The notes beneath the pieces were generated by a model. It did no database searches and had not been told where the DNA came from. It saw only the letters and a list, made by a program, of their open reading frames with translations. A stretch of 64,000 bases of DNA, from contig CM075347.1 of the NCBI GenBank assembly GCA_037693485.1, forward strand, positions 143,977,501 to 144,041,500. Direction: 5' to 3'. Source of the DNA: Kitagawia praeruptora (taxonomy: Eukaryota; Streptophyta; Magnoliopsida; Apiales; Apiaceae). The translations under genes were made by a program, and so were the position numbers. This document shows, one piece after another, positions 1-11,716 of this stretch. Position 1 is the first letter of the stretch; every line of letters begins with the position of its first letter.

Positions 1-646
1 AGATTTTTATAATGCGCATTATGTATATCCAACTACATAATGCGCGCAAAAATATATCCAAATACATTGAAATGCGCGCAAAAAGAAGAGTATCAAATAA
101 AATGGAACGGAAGGTACTACATTGACACACTTATTTTGTCTTTGACAAGATTTGATCTGGAGAAGGTCGAGAAAAAATATTAAAATATCATAAGAAATTA
201 GAGATCATTGGTTCCCCGTTCCTATTTTGTGTTATTATATAACTTTATAAATTTTCTTTTGATAGTTAAATATATACTAGAGTTATACTAGAGTTTTTGC
301 AGATCAGTTGTTACTTGTTAGTTTGGCACACTTGCAGTGCCACAAAGTGCCAAAGTTTATATGTAGAATTAAGCATTGTATAAGATTCTCTGCAGACTAG
401 CAACATTTGGAATTAATTCTCTGTTAAAAAGGCATGGACTCTCGATTTAGCAGAATCTACAACCGTGAAATCTGATACTTTAGGATTCGAGCAAAGTGTG
501 AAAGATGTTTTGATTAATGCAATTCTTCTAATTTTCTATAGGTAACTTAAAAGTTAGAAGATTCGAACCGGATACTTGAGAGATCGATTTTAGAAAAATT
601 TATGAATAATTCGGAAATTAGTAGGACATGAAACTCTCCGGTATAC
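1..646. other. AT-rich flank, no gene seen
   Basis: I see no coding signal here. The first 90 bases repeat a short motif around tgcgcgcaaaaa two to three times. The stretch ends at the target duplication of the retrotransposon that starts at 652. Confidence 0.6.
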
Positions 647-651
647 AATAT

Positions 652-1433
652 TGTTATGCCCAAATCTGGCATAATAATTATCATGATTTAATTAGCTGAA
701 TAAATGGTTCATTATCTACAATGGGTCTCGAAGATGAAGATTGGGTCACTAAAAGCCCACTATTGGAATCAGCCCAGCCTAACTACAGGGCCACCTCGCT
801 CTCTATTGAATATAAGGGATCGCTTCGCTACGACTCCCGTCAAGGGATCACTTCGCTACGACTCCCGTCAAGGGATCGCTTCGCATTATTATCACATTTA
901 CTAGCTAGATGGAATTGCTTTTATTCTCTCTTAGAAGGCTCATAACTAGACCCCTCGAGGTCTTATGAGTATCCGAACGCTCGGGATCGCCTCGCATGAC
1001 TCGATCCCTCGAGGTCGCGTGGCACGTTTATACTGCATCTCTGCTAGCCTCGCTTGTGAGGTCACATTCTTGTCCATACGAGACCATCGGTTTCCTTCTA
1101 TAAACCATGGATCATGGATAGGGTCAACAACTCATTGCCACGTTAGCCCTAATCTAATGGGCTTGGGCTACGACTTATCTTGTAAAACCCTAGCCCGGCT
1201 AGGTAACTTGCTACCCAAGAACTACGTACGGTTTGATCCCTATAAATAGGGTACGTAGGCACCTTGATAGGGATGAGAAACAGTTCACCCATGAAATCAC
1301 CTATCAAGTTCAGCCACATCTACACACACAAACCCTAACCCTTGTTCTTCTTTCTTAAGCTTTATATCCGTATTTAGCTCCGTAAATCCAGCAACCTCCA
1401 TAAATATTATTATACAATATTCTCCCTATAACA
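652..1433 (+). repeat. 5' LTR of the gag-only element
   Basis: This is 782 bp, TG...CA. It differs from the 3' LTR (711 bp) mainly by an extra copy of a roughly 30-bp unit (ggatcgcttcgctacgactc type) near 823-880, and by a 43-bp stretch at about 1169-1211. The 43-bp stretch is flanked by the microhomology gcta and is missing from the 3' copy. A TATAAATAGG box lies at 1241 inside a short hairpin (1222-1258). Confidence 0.88.
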
Positions 1434-1635
1434 TTTGGCGCTAGAAGGAGGGGCTAGTCATTGATTGGGAGAACGATGACTAAATCACATAAGAAGAGAA
1501 ATGGGGAAGGGGGAACACCGGGATCGCATAGGAGAATAAGGATGATCCCCAGAGGACCCACCAGAAGGCGAGGCGCGTAATGAGGGGATCGAGGATGAAT
1601 TTGAGAAGGATAAAACACCCCCCGTTGTTCAACAG

Positions 1636-3843
1636 GTGGCCTTGCCTGGCGAAGTCATGTTATTTTTGAAAGGCCTCGGTGACCAAATGATCGAGGTAAA
1701 GGAAAAGGTGGCCAAGATGGAGAAGCGGCACAGTTCTAGGGGCTTCAAGAGGAATACAAGGACAGGGGATCGAACTCACCAAGCAGAAAGTAGCAAGGGT
1801 CCCGCCAAGAAGCTAATTGGGGACTTTGATGATGTGGTGACGGACCAGACGAACCCCGATTGGGAAGAGGAGGAAGCTACTATGGATAAGGAGGGGTCGA
1901 AGGCGAAGCCCGCCTCATCAGAAGGATGATCCGTTAGTGTCTTTGACCGAGTTGGAAAGAAACTCAGCGAGCACGATCTCCGTCTCAAGTTAGTGAAGCT
2001 CAAAACTAACAAAGATGGAGGGTCTAAAAATAAGAGTAAGGGCACTCATCAACCCTTATCTCCTCGAAAAGATCGTGAGCGGTCATATCGTCGCAATGAC
2101 AAACCTCCCTCTCCTCGCATAGAGCGTGAGCGGTCCCATCATCGCGAGGACAGACCCCCTTTCAATCGAGAGCGTGAACGATCCCAACATCGCGAGGAAG
2201 ACCCTAAAAATAAGGATCGCAGGAATGACCAAGAAGAGTCTAGTGCCCCAAAAAAGACTCAATCTCATGATGCAAGTACTGGAGGAAAGAAAGATGGAGA
2301 CAAAGAGGCCAGGATTGGGGATTATAAGTTAGAAGAGTTAAAAAAGGCATTGGATGCGATGAACAACGAGAAGGGGATTTTCAGCAATATGGGTTCCTCC
2401 TCGCCCTTCACTCATGAGATTCGCACTGCTCTATTGCCTGCAGTGTTTCGAGGTCATCACTCTGACATGACCTATAATAGGGAGACTGATCCAGCCGAGT
2501 TCGTTATACGTTTCAACAATGAGATGGAAGTGTATCAAGTATCACAGTTGGCGAGGTGTAGGCTGTTCGCAGCTTCGCTAAGGGGAAGTGCCCAGCAATA
2601 GTTCTCGAAGCTGGGATCCCTAGTTGTCATAGATTTTTGGGAACAGTTCGTGGAAATCTTTATTAAACAATTTCAATCTTCAATGCTCTATGCACCTCCT
2701 GTGTCCACACTGGCAAATATAAAGCAGAAGGAAGGAGAGACTTTGCATGACTACTTCAAGAGGTTCAACGCCGAAGTACCTCGTGTGCGAGGTGCCAATG
2801 ACGAGGCTGTGAAGAATTTCCTTATTGCTGGGGTAAGGGAAGGAACTAAATTCTGGGAGAAACTACAAGAGCAAACCCCTGGTACACTTTCGGAGTTGCA
2901 CAGGGTCGCTGAGCCCTTTAAGCGTGTCGAGAAATCACTTGCGGATCTCAAAAAGAACGATGGAAAAAGCGGCAGCGGAAGCAGGAGTAGGGGAGTGAAA
3001 AGGAGGGATTCTCAGAGTCCAAGGCGAAGACGGGATCAAAACCCTAGCCCGAAGAGAAGGGAACGCGAGTACTTAAGGCGATCCCCTCCTCGAGATCGTT
3101 TCGCAAGAAATGAAGACAAGTTTGTCCCTCTAGTTGCCCCGATTGATCATATCTATGATGTCAACGCGGATAAAGGAATGTTCAAGCGACCCCCACCCAT
3201 GGGTTCAAGAGGAACTTCAGACACGAGCAAGTATTGTGCCTTCCATGAACAGGCGGGGCATGCTACTAACAATTGTTGGCAACTTAAGTAGCAAATCGAT
3301 CAGTTGATTCGAGATGGAAAATTAACTGAGTGGGCGGTTCGCGAGGCAAAAAAGCACCAAGAGAATTCTGGTAAACCAGGATTGGGGTATCATGTTGTGC
3401 CCCATGAGAAGCAAGATGAGCCTCGCAAAGACAGGGAAGAGCGAGCTGGAAGTATACATGTAATCATTGGAGGTCCCCACATTGGGGGGGAGAGTAATAA
3501 AGCTAGAGAGAGATATGCACGCGAGGCCAGGGAGCGACCTCTCACTAATGTGCATCATCTACAAGAACGACCTCCAAAGTTGTTTAAAGGCGAAGACACA
3601 AACATTATGTTCACTGAGGAAGATGCGAAGTGGGTTCATCATCCCGACTCTGATGCACTTGTGGTTCGGGTTCGCATTGGATCCTAGAATGTCTATAGGG
3701 TCCTTGTTGATAATGGAAGTGCTGTGAATATTCTTACATACGAAGTCTACAAGAGGATGGGATATGTTGATAAGGATCTAATACCCACGGTGAGGCACCT
3801 CTCTGGTATAGTCTTCATTAGACCACAGAGGGTCGAAGTATAA
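1636..3843 (+). pseudogene. gag: Decayed gag plus start of protease
   Basis: One reading frame runs from about 1636 to 3843, broken by in-frame stops at 1927, 2599, 3289, 3685 and 3841. The N-terminal part is Lys/Arg/Glu rich with RERSxHRED-like repeats. The middle (2400-2960) looks like a retrotransposon gag capsid segment. Basic SR-rich repeats follow at 2990-3110. At 3235-3276 there is a C-x2-H-x4-GH-x-T-x2-C motif, the knuckle variant seen in Tat-type gag. At 3709 the aspartic protease motif VDNGSAVNIL begins, and similarity fades by about 3860. The stops at 2599 and 3685 look like single transitions of TGG and CAG codons. It cannot make a full protein now. Confidence 0.85.
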
Positions 3844-3859
3844 CTTAAAGGAGTTCTCA

Positions 3860-4667
3860 CTGGTGCTCGCTGCTCTTGCAATATTAGCGGCCGCCGTATC
3901 GCTAATATGCACATTGGAAAGAGGAGAAGGTGTCCTCGAGTTGTCGTCTTTTGACATCTGAAAAGAATGTGAAGAATTAAGTGTGTGCCCTTACAGAAAT
4001 CAAAAGGGAATAAAGGAAGAAAAGAATAATAAGACAGAAAGGTTCTACGTGTTCTCACATCGCTCACGCGACCTAAATGGTGTTGCTTTTCTAGGAAAGG
4101 AACGTGCTATATTCTACTGACAAAGGATCGATGTTCTATCTAAGCGAGGCTGGGGTCGCAGGCATAAATTATTTATGTGGGATCGCAGTCAAAGGGGATC
4201 GCATCGTGTATGATCAAAGTTATCTAAACATGCAATTATGATGAATATGAACAACATTAAAACATCACGAAAGGACGAAGACTTACTTTTTTGAAGAAAG
4301 GATAAAGAAATCTGAAGAATTTGGAGATCGCTGTGATTGAACTTGGAAATTTCTTGCTTTTGATCCTTGAGCAAACTGGCAGCACTTCGACAATGTGTTT
4401 GTTAAAGTGAAAAGGGAAATGATTGTGACAGGAGTATATATAGCCATTAGGAGAGAGAATGGTGCGGGACACGTGTCAAGATCTTAGCCATTCAACACGC
4501 ATCTCGATACATGACAATCGTCAAACCCTTTCAAATTCTTTAGTTGGGGTCGCAACGGTTCCAACAGTTGTATCTATAATAAATTAATAGCTTCGCTTCG
4601 CGAGTGGAAACATTGGATTTCTGAGTCCACATCGCATTTTCAGTGACAACATGAACTCGGGGGTAGT
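3860..4667. other. Retrotransposon 3' internal region without pol
   Basis: After the protease fragment there is no further coding similarity on the plus strand. The repeated word ggatcgca and the core gatcgc recur through 4125-4205. The minus strand carries a TATA box and a splice-donor-like site, listed separately. The last 15 bases before the LTR are G-rich. Confidence 0.6.
4285..4443 (-). promoter_or_regulatory. Antisense promoter and leader with splice donor
   Basis: On the minus strand CTATATATACTCC (4443-4431) is a good TATA box. About 145 bases downstream a consensus donor, AAAAAGTAAGT, is read at 4286-4285. This matches the layout of the larger Tat element in this window, which carries a spliced antisense gene starting from its own TATA box. 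The coding part of any antisense gene here is lost or unrecognisable. Confidence 0.45.
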
Positions 4668-5378
4668 TGTTATGCCCAAATCTGGCATAATGATTATCAT
4701 GATTTAATTAGCTGAATTAATGGTTCATTATCTACAATGGGCCTCGAAGATGAAGATTGGGTCACTAAAAATCCACTACTGGAATCAGCCCAGCCTAACT
4801 ACAGGGCCACCTCGCTCTCTATTGAATATAAGGGATCGCTTCGCTACGACTCCCGTCAAGGAATCGCTTCGCATTATTATCACATTTACTAGCTAGATGG
4901 AATTGCTTTTATTCTCTCTTAGAAGGCTCATAACTAGACCCCTCGAGGTCTTATGAGTATCCGAACGCTCGGGATCGCCTCGCATGACTCGATCCCTCGA
5001 GGTCGCGTGGCACGTTTATACTGCATCTCTGCTAGCCTCGCTTGTGAGGTCACATTCTTGTCCATACGAGACCATCGGTTTCCTTCTATAAACCATGGAT
5101 CATGGATAGGGTCAACAACTCATTGCCACGTCAGCCCTAATCTAATGGGCTTGGGCTACCCAAGAACTACGTACGGCTTGATCCCTATAAATAGGGTACG
5201 TAGGCACCTTGATAGGGATGAGAAACAGTTCACCCCTGAAATCACCTATCAAGTTCAGCCACATCTATACACACAAACCCTAACCCTTGTTCTTCTTTCT
5301 TAAGCTTTATATCCGTATTTAGCTCCGTAAATCCAGCAACATCCATAAATATTGTTATACAATATTCTTCCTATAACA
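4668..5378 (+). repeat. 3' LTR of the gag-only element
   Basis: This is 711 bp, TGTTATGCCC...CTATAACA. It is nearly identical to the 5' LTR apart from two length differences and scattered substitutions. The hairpin with CTACGT and ACGTAG arms is at 5167-5203. Confidence 0.88.
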
Positions 5379-5383
5379 AATAT

Positions 5384-6180
5384 TAAACATGTAATTTCAA
5401 TGTGGTGTGAATTTCGTTGTTATGAACAAATTTATCCGTATTTCGAACAATGTAGATTTCGTAATAATATTTTTATGCGGTGCCATTGTCGAGCTTACGT
5501 ATATCATAAACTAAAAAACAGAAATGAATCGAATAATACTTTTGTCATTTGCAGACAAGAGTTGCTCATATTTGGCAAATGCCAGCCGGCAATTTGCATG
5601 CATACTTCAGAGAGTGAAACAAGTTAAAGCCTCGAAGGTGCGAATTAGGGTCCAGGAACATACGCATGTCAGTATATGTTGGAAAACAGATATCGCAATC
5701 TTTTTTAGCGATACATTTAAATTAGGATTCGGTGTGAATGCAAAGGTATCATAATATACCGCGATTTTTTACGGCAATTTCGCGATCTTTTACAATGCTA
5801 TATCATACGTTTGTCCTGAACCATTTGCCATAGTTATTTATATGGCCCTCAATCATGCACAAGTAGTTTTGTTAAGAACAAGTGTACAATTAAAGTACAG
5901 GAAATGTGTTGACGTGTACATAGAACAAGTACATAGTAGCATCTTCGATTTCTTACCTTCTGGGTAAAAGCTCAAGGACATTCATATGGCTACGGAAGAA
6001 TGGAAGATTATATAGGAATGTACCTCAAGAAAAAGGGGAAGTATTACTTGGATAGAAGAGACAATTCAGATTACCAGTGAGTTTTGCAAGATTTTTTTGT
6101 CCGTTTTAGGAAATGTTAGGGATAGGTTAACTCGGAGACTTTGAAATTATAATTACTCACTACTTCTTTTTTTATTTTTT
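5384..6180. other. No gene seen
   Basis: Low-GC sequence with only short chance reading frames. No terminal repeats or RNA motifs were recognised. Confidence 0.5.
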
Positions 6181-6194
6181 TTGTTTTTAAATTT

Positions 6195-6530
6195 CAGTTA
6201 AAATTTGGGTGAGGGCCCAAAATGCCTCATTTTCAATTTGAATGGTCCAAAATGCCCCATTTCAGAAAAATGGTCTAAAAGCGCACCCGGTGATGCGCAG
6301 TTTCGTACACCGTATCGAGGGTGTAATACGGCACATGATACAGCAAAACACCCATGTTGCGGCACACTGTACAAGAAAACACCAAGTGATTCGCTACACG
6401 AAACTGCGTAACATGGCTTTTTTTAAAAAAAAAATAATACGACACACAATTTAGCGTATCCAGGGGTAGATGAGGACCAAGGGTCTTGGATATGGGGCAT
6501 TTCGGTGATTAACTTTTAAAATTTCATCAA
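6195..6530. repeat. Possible foldback element
   Basis: The arms gcgcagtttcgt (6296-6307) and acgaaactgcgt (about 6398-6410) are inverted copies. The phrases aaaatgccccat and atggggcattt flank them at about 6248 and 6491. This suggests a small inverted-repeat element. I found no clear target duplication. Confidence 0.4.
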
Positions 6531-6794
6531 TTTTATCATTAAACATTAAAGTTGGACTACTAATTTGAAAGAAAAGAATAACCTTTTAATTTTAAATATT
6601 TGAAATTTAACTTCTCTACATATATTTTGAGGCGCTCGTTTTAGAATTCTGTGAACTAAGTTTGCTAAAATTCGGTAAATTATAGGTCTAACCCAGACAA
6701 CATATAATTGAAGTTCAATATGAAATCTATTACTATATAAACAAGTTGTCTTTTTAAAAAAACTGGGACAAATAAACATAACATTACTATACTA

Positions 6795-7027
6795 CTCCCT
6801 GTGTCTTTTATTATACTACGTTTGACTTTTTGCACACATTTTCAAGTATTTTGATCGGACACTTAAAATTATTATTTTTAAGATTTTCGTTTTTTGAATT
6901 AAAATACACAATAAATATTTTAATTCACAAAAAGAAAATTTAAAAAATAATAATTTTAAGTACCCGATCAAAGCACTTGGAAATGTGTGAAAAAAGTCAA
7001 ACGTCATATAATAAAAAATGAAGGGAG
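6795..7027. mobile_element. Stowaway-type MITE (Tc1/mariner)
   Basis: The ends CTCCCTGTGTC and AAGGGAG are flanked by TA on both sides. The two halves are complementary over most of their length: tttgactttttgcacacattt pairs with the aaatgtgtgaaaaaagtcaaa part. This gives the long hairpin typical of Stowaway. Confidence 0.85.
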
Positions 7028-7111
7028 TAATAAGTACTACTAAAGTAGGAGTATATTTGAAAGGCCGGTGGTGAACTGCATACGTATGCTATAGCATATC
7101 GTACTACACAC

Positions 7112-7213
7112 CAGTATCGTAAAAAGTTTTTATGGTATGAAAAGAGACGGGATCCTCTATTTTCATATCAAAAATTTACTATACACAGATTGCAAAAAAT
7201 TTCTACGATACTG
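7112..7213. repeat. Short inverted repeat
   Basis: Perfect 10-bp arms, cagtatcgta (7112-7121) and tacgatactg (7204-7213), lie near a second palindrome, tacgtatgctatagcata, at 7081. This may be the core of a degraded MITE. Its ends are not clear. Confidence 0.4.
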
Positions 7214-7225
7214 TATTCTGTAACA

Positions 7226-8287
7226 TACATTTATTATAAAACATGCCCCTATTTGAAAACATGACCGGAAATGGACAAATGTTGCCTACTACCACACACC
7301 CCTGGACCCTTGAAGACTTGAAACCAAGATTTGGAAAGTAACATTACACACAAAAAAAGTCAAAGCTAAAACTATTGAGTTCAAAATAATACAAAAAGGA
7401 AAAGTCAAAATCAATATTATTAAGTTGCATCGAAATTGACTTCAACTTTATTCAAATAGTACGTAGTTAGTAAGATCGTTAGATATAAATTGTTTTAATC
7501 AAGAGTTTTAATGAATATTATAAGATCTAATTTGTTACTGTATTGAATTATAGAATAATTTTAATACAACTTGACATTTCTCTATCAATGTGTCAATACT
7601 CAAAAGCACTGACTTAATATAAATATTTGAGATTGGTTAATGTTGTGGTGGGCTATAAAATAAACACCTCAGCTTACAAGTGCATGATCACTATAATAAA
7701 TAAATGTACGATCATGCATGAAGGAATGAAATTTATAACATTAATAAATATAGTACTGTTTAAGCCACTAATTATCATTTAATTGAGATTTAAAATAAAC
7801 AACTAGAATTCTAAAAATCTTAAATTTGGGTTTTGGCACTAGAAGGTACGGGTTCAATAAATATCTTAAATGAAAATCAATCAATGAAGCAAAATGTTAG
7901 ATTATTGAAGATTTTTACATTACAGACAACATATAAGATTTTATAGCTATATAAGATCTTTAATATATTAAACAAATACAGATATTTATTTTTGAGGCTA
8001 ATCTTTTTAAATGTATTATTTGCGCACTCATATATTTACGCACATCAAATAAAATGTTATCATGCATCGTAGACTTCTATAGTGTTGCATAACAAAATCA
8101 TGTAGTCCATGAAAAGCATGAATACGAAATCAATTAATGTGTAAATATCATAACCTTTTACCAGAAACAATTCTTAAATAAGGAGAATTTACTCTGAATA
8201 TACTGTCTAAATTGACCAAACCAATATTGTAATCATCCCCACTAGAAAGTAAATTGTAAAAAATTAAGATAAATTTTTTTTGTTAAG
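7226..8287. other. No gene seen
   Basis: AT-rich intergenic DNA without recognisable coding, RNA or transposon ends. Confidence 0.5.
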
Positions 8288-8290
8288 TAA

Positions 8291-8686
8291 GACCATCTCC
8301 AATTGGATTGGCTAAAATAATTGGTTAAAATAATAAAAAATGTTGATTATGTAAAATTTATTGAACCTATAAGGTGTTGTGTTTGGATGGTACTGCCTAT
8401 ATTGATTGACTATATTTTAAAAATAGTATGTTATTAGTATTATTTTAAGTTGTTATAAATAGAATATATCATTTAATATGGTAAGAGATGATGAGGAATT
8501 TTGTTACAGATCTTTAGAGGTTCGACAAATATAGCCATTAGCCAACATCAGGTGGTTGACTAAAAATATAGACAAGGGAAATATTTCATTGGAGTTATTT
8601 TTTTTTTTTACATGATCTCTATACTTTTTATTTATAATATGTTTTAATTAGTTTTACCTAAGGATTCTACATGCTTGGAGATGCTC
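8291..8686. mobile_element. Harbinger-type MITE, GAGCATCTCC family
   Basis: Ends GACCATCTCC and GGAGATGCTC are inverted. TAA flanks both sides (8288-8290, 8687-8689). This is the same family as 37810, 38327 and 38796 in this window. Confidence 0.8.
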
Positions 8687-8797
8687 TAAAATCTTAAGAT
8701 GACAAAAAATGGTCCCAACAAAATTTTATGCTACAATATATAATATTTAACATTCTTTTCATTCGTTCTATACACTTCGGTACAATTGATCGGACAG

Positions 8798-9941
8798 TAG
8801 GGGTTAGCAAAACCCAATATTCGGTCCGGTTTTAAAATTCGGATCGGATATCCGGTTTTTCGGATTATGAAAAATCTATTTTGATTCCGGTTTAATCGGA
8901 TATCCGGAATTCGGATATCCGTTTAAACCGGATCGGAAATCGAATTATCCGGATCCGAATTAGTTAAATAAATTTTTTTTCTGTTAGTATAAATAAATGA
9001 ATTTTATTACATTATTAATAAGTTATCATTAACTTCACAAATGATAAATTAATTAATAAAAATTTAGATATCATCATCTCATATTTTAACATTCGTATAT
9101 TCATTTTTTCCCTAATTTTATTATAACCTATCACAAACTACCATTCATTTCTTTAACGAGTTCTTATAAATATTTTTTAAAAGATATGAAAACTACCTTC
9201 ATCCCGTTTATATTGGCCACAATTCTTTTTTTGCATGTTCCAAAAATAGTGGCCACATTTCCTAAATAAAGCAAATTAAGTATTAATGATGTTGTTTTAA
9301 AAAAAAGTATTAATAATGTTATATTTTTCAAAGTATGCGAACAATTGAGAGTGAGTATGAAAATTTTCACTTGATTGCTCAATACGTGCTTTTTGATTGA
9401 TGACCAATATAAACGGGATAGAAAGAGTAACACGCTAGCTCTCGAATTCAAAGTTTTAAGTGAAAATATTTTTAAAAGAAAATATTCTTCCATTTGCCTT
9501 GTTTTTAATTTTTTTAATATTATAACTTCTTAATCAATCACTTTGGATAAAATGATTAAGTAAGAGAAAATATTTATCAAGGTTGATTTAAGAATAAATT
9601 TATTAATTTATTAATCAATTTGGACAAATTCATTATTTATTAGTGATAATTCATTACTTAATTTAATATGTTCAATGTTGAGCTATTTATCTACAATAAA
9701 TTCATTATTTATTAAATATAAAAATTATTTTTAATAGATATTAAAAACCGGATCGGATCTGGATATCCGAATTTGTTAAAAGTTGTGATCCGGATCCGTA
9801 TCCGAATTCATAAAAATAATCTGGATCGAATATCCGGTCCGGTTTTTTCGGATCGGATATCCTAATTTCCGGATTTTCAAAATCGGATACCGGATTGGAA
9901 AATCGGATAATTCGGTTTTCGAATTTTTTTGCTCACCCCTA
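8798..9941. mobile_element. Non-autonomous hAT element with CCGGAT repeats
   Basis: The terminal inverted repeats are TAGGGGTTAGCAAAA and, on the complement, TAGGGGTGAGCAAAA. The flanking 8-mers tcggacag and ttagacag match at 6 of 8 positions, as expected of an aged hAT duplication. Both subterminal zones (8820-8960 and 9750-9920) are packed with ggatatccgg / ccggttt motifs. No transposase is visible. A Stowaway lies nested at 9196-9427. Confidence 0.8.
9196..9427. mobile_element. Nested Stowaway-like MITE
   Basis: The arms ATCCCGTTTATATTGG (about 9201) and CCAATATAAACGGGAT (about 9404-9419) are inverted. TA occurs at both borders (9194 and 9428). It lies in the centre of the hAT element. 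Confidence 0.65.
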
Positions 9942-10015
9942 TTAGACAGACGATAGACGGAACGACAAATTGCAGATAATGAAGATAACAAATAATGAAT
10001 TAAATAAATGAGGGT

Positions 10016-10069
10016 GGAGGGATTCGAACGTGAGACCCCTCCTAAATTGAGCTCTGATACCATGTTAAG
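10016..10069 (-). mobile_element. Copia LTR end / primer-binding relic
   Basis: The complement reads TTAACATGGTATCAGAGC, the LTR-end plus initiator-Met tRNA primer-binding pattern of many plant Copia elements. It is followed by GTTCGAATCCC. Nothing else of the element remains. A Stowaway inserted at its edge. Confidence 0.45.
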
Positions 10070-10071
10070 TA

Positions 10072-10390
10072 CTCCCTCCGTCCCATCCATTTCTTTACAT
10101 TTCATTTTCATTACTTGGCACACATTTTAAGGCTCTTCTATAATATAGTTCCATAACTTATTTTTAAAATTTTCTTTTTCTGAATAAAAATTTAAATATT
10201 ATATTTTTATTCAGAAAAAGAAAATAAAAAAAAAGTTATGAAACTACAATTTATAGGAGCCTTAATATTTAAATTTTTATTCATAAAAAGAAATTTTTTA
10301 AAAAAAATATGAAATTATAGTTTATAGGAGTTTTAAAATACGTGTCGAGCACACCCCTCCCAATAAAACCATTGGGAGGGACAGAGGGAG
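10072..10390. mobile_element. Stowaway-type MITE
   Basis: Ends CTCCCTCCGTCCCATCC and GGGAGGGACAGAGGGAG lie between TA dinucleotides. The body contains three inverted or direct copies of a ttcatttttattc / gaaaaagaaaat module. This suggests internal duplication of the usual Stowaway stem. Confidence 0.85.
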
Positions 10391-10629
10391 TAATCAATTG
10401 CTCTAAAATTTTAAGTTATTATAAAAATATCCTAACAAGATTCTATGATATAATATATATTATTTTAACAATTTTAACATGATCGCCTTGTTGTTTTATT
10501 TAGGATAGTAATTTTGGATCCGATCCAAAATTGATATAAAAATTAATTCGAATTAAAATTTTCAGTTTTAGTTCTAAATTAATCGAGGCATTTCAAGTTG
10601 ACTCTAAAATCAGACAAATAAATGATTTA

Positions 10630-10993
10630 GGTTCTGTTTGGGATTGCTGTTAAAAATTGATGTGCTGTTAGAAAAAGTGCTGGTAAAAAAAGTGCTATTG
10701 TAAAAAGCTGATGACTGTTTGATAATATTTTTGATATGTACATGTTTTGATTTAAAAATATATTAAAAATAATATTTTTGATGAGGTTTGATGTTGAAAT
10801 CAGTTACTGCTTTCCGCAAAAGCTGAAAAGCAGCTTTTTTCAAAAGCTTGGGGGACATGCTTTCTCTAAAAGCAGCTTTTAGGCCAAAAGCACTTTTCAG
10901 AAAAGCAACTTTTAAATTTAACAAACACCTTTTCAACTGCTTTTCAGAAATAAGCTGTTGTTGCTCTCTGCAACAGCAATCCCAAACACACTC
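10630..10993. mobile_element. Harbinger-type MITE, TGTTTGGGATTGC family
   Basis: Terminal inverted repeats GGTTCTGTTTGGGATTGC and, on the complement, GAGTGTGTTTGGGATTGC are flanked by TTA (10627-10629 and 10994-10996). Subterminal aaaagcagctttt and aaaagtgct words are repeated many times. Confidence 0.8.
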
Positions 10994-11139
10994 TTAATTT
11001 CATGTTCCAGTTATTTGATAATCACCCGAAATTAAATTATTTAATTGTATTGTATTGTATTAAGTACTCCGTAGTTCTAAAAAAAGAATATTTTCTCATA
11101 ATTTATATAATTTGGGCTATTTATATGGGTATACACAAA

Positions 11140-11187
11140 TCTATACTATTATATAATAGTCGGAATATTAAAAATTTTGATGCCTAT
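11140..11187 (+). mobile_element. Helitron 5' end split by the Tat element
   Basis: A|TCTATACTATTATATAAT matches the 5' end of the Helitron at 26695. After 48 bases it is interrupted by the LTR element. The sequence resumes after that element's CCTAT duplication at 21874. A decayed hairpin plus CTAG at 24965-24992 could be its 3' end. Confidence 0.6.
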
Positions 11188-11683
11188 TGATATGGGCTAA
11201 AAGTAAGCCCTAAAGACACATTTAATATGGCATTAATTAGACCCGGAATGGTCCAAATGTGGGGCCCATCAGATGGGCCCAAACTCTATTTATAATATTA
11301 ATTTCGTAATTAATATTAAGGGTAATAAACAGCTCAGCAAATTAGAGTCAAACAAGGATATTACTCTTGCCTGACTTAGCCTCCAAGATACATATTTCAA
11401 CATGGAAACTGATTCCTACAAGGAAATAGATCTAGAACCTTCCTCAAGGAAGACTTGTCCACCAAGTCTCTGACTCCTACCATAATTCTAGGGCTTCTCA
11501 GCCTATATAAAGGGTCTAACCCCTCATCTCAGAACTACGTCTTGGCTTGATTCTCAATAACGAGATACGTAGGCACTCTGTGAGGACCGATCAGTCTCGT
11601 AACACGGAAACAGCCATTAAAGCTCGAAGCTCAACCACCCTAGCATTAATTACAAATCGTAACCTAGTTTTTATTCCACAACA
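11188..11683 (+). repeat. 5' LTR of the Tat element
   Basis: 496 bp, TG...CA. A TATATAAAG box is at 11504. The presumed transcript start region carries a hairpin at 11535-11572. Confidence 0.93.
11535..11572 (+). promoter_or_regulatory. LTR hairpin near the transcript start
   Basis: CTACGT (11535-11540) pairs with ACGTAG (11567-11572), and inside it TCTC (11552-11555) pairs with GAGA (11562-11565). The same architecture with different inner pairs (CCCTA with TAGGG) is at 1222-1258 and 5167-5203 in the other element. The 3' LTR copy is at 21720-21757. It starts about 25 bases after the TATA box here, so it would be at the very 5' end of the RNA. Confidence 0.6.
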
Positions 11684-11716
11684 TTTGGCGCCGTCTGTGG
11701 GAAAAAGACATCAACC

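Larger units (their letters stand above)
652..5378 (+). mobile_element. Gag-only Ty3/gypsy (Tat-like) LTR retrotransposon
   Basis: Two direct LTRs starting TGTTATGCCC and ending CTATAACA bound the element. The 5-bp target duplication AATAT is present at 647-651 and 5379-5383. A primer-binding-type TGGCGCTAG follows the 5' LTR at 1435, and a G-rich polypurine-like tract (ACTCGGGGGTAGT) precedes the 3' LTR at 4655-4667. The inside holds a decayed gag and the first part of the protease. No reverse transcriptase or integrase is visible, so the element is non-autonomous or internally deleted after about 3860. The gag zinc-knuckle variant and protease motif resemble the Tat lineage. That lineage call is by motif only. 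Confidence 0.9.

Noticed and set aside
704..1249. Frames of 66-94 codons in the LTR, repeated at 4953-5303
   Set aside because: They are in LTR sequence and change between the two LTR copies; no coding support.
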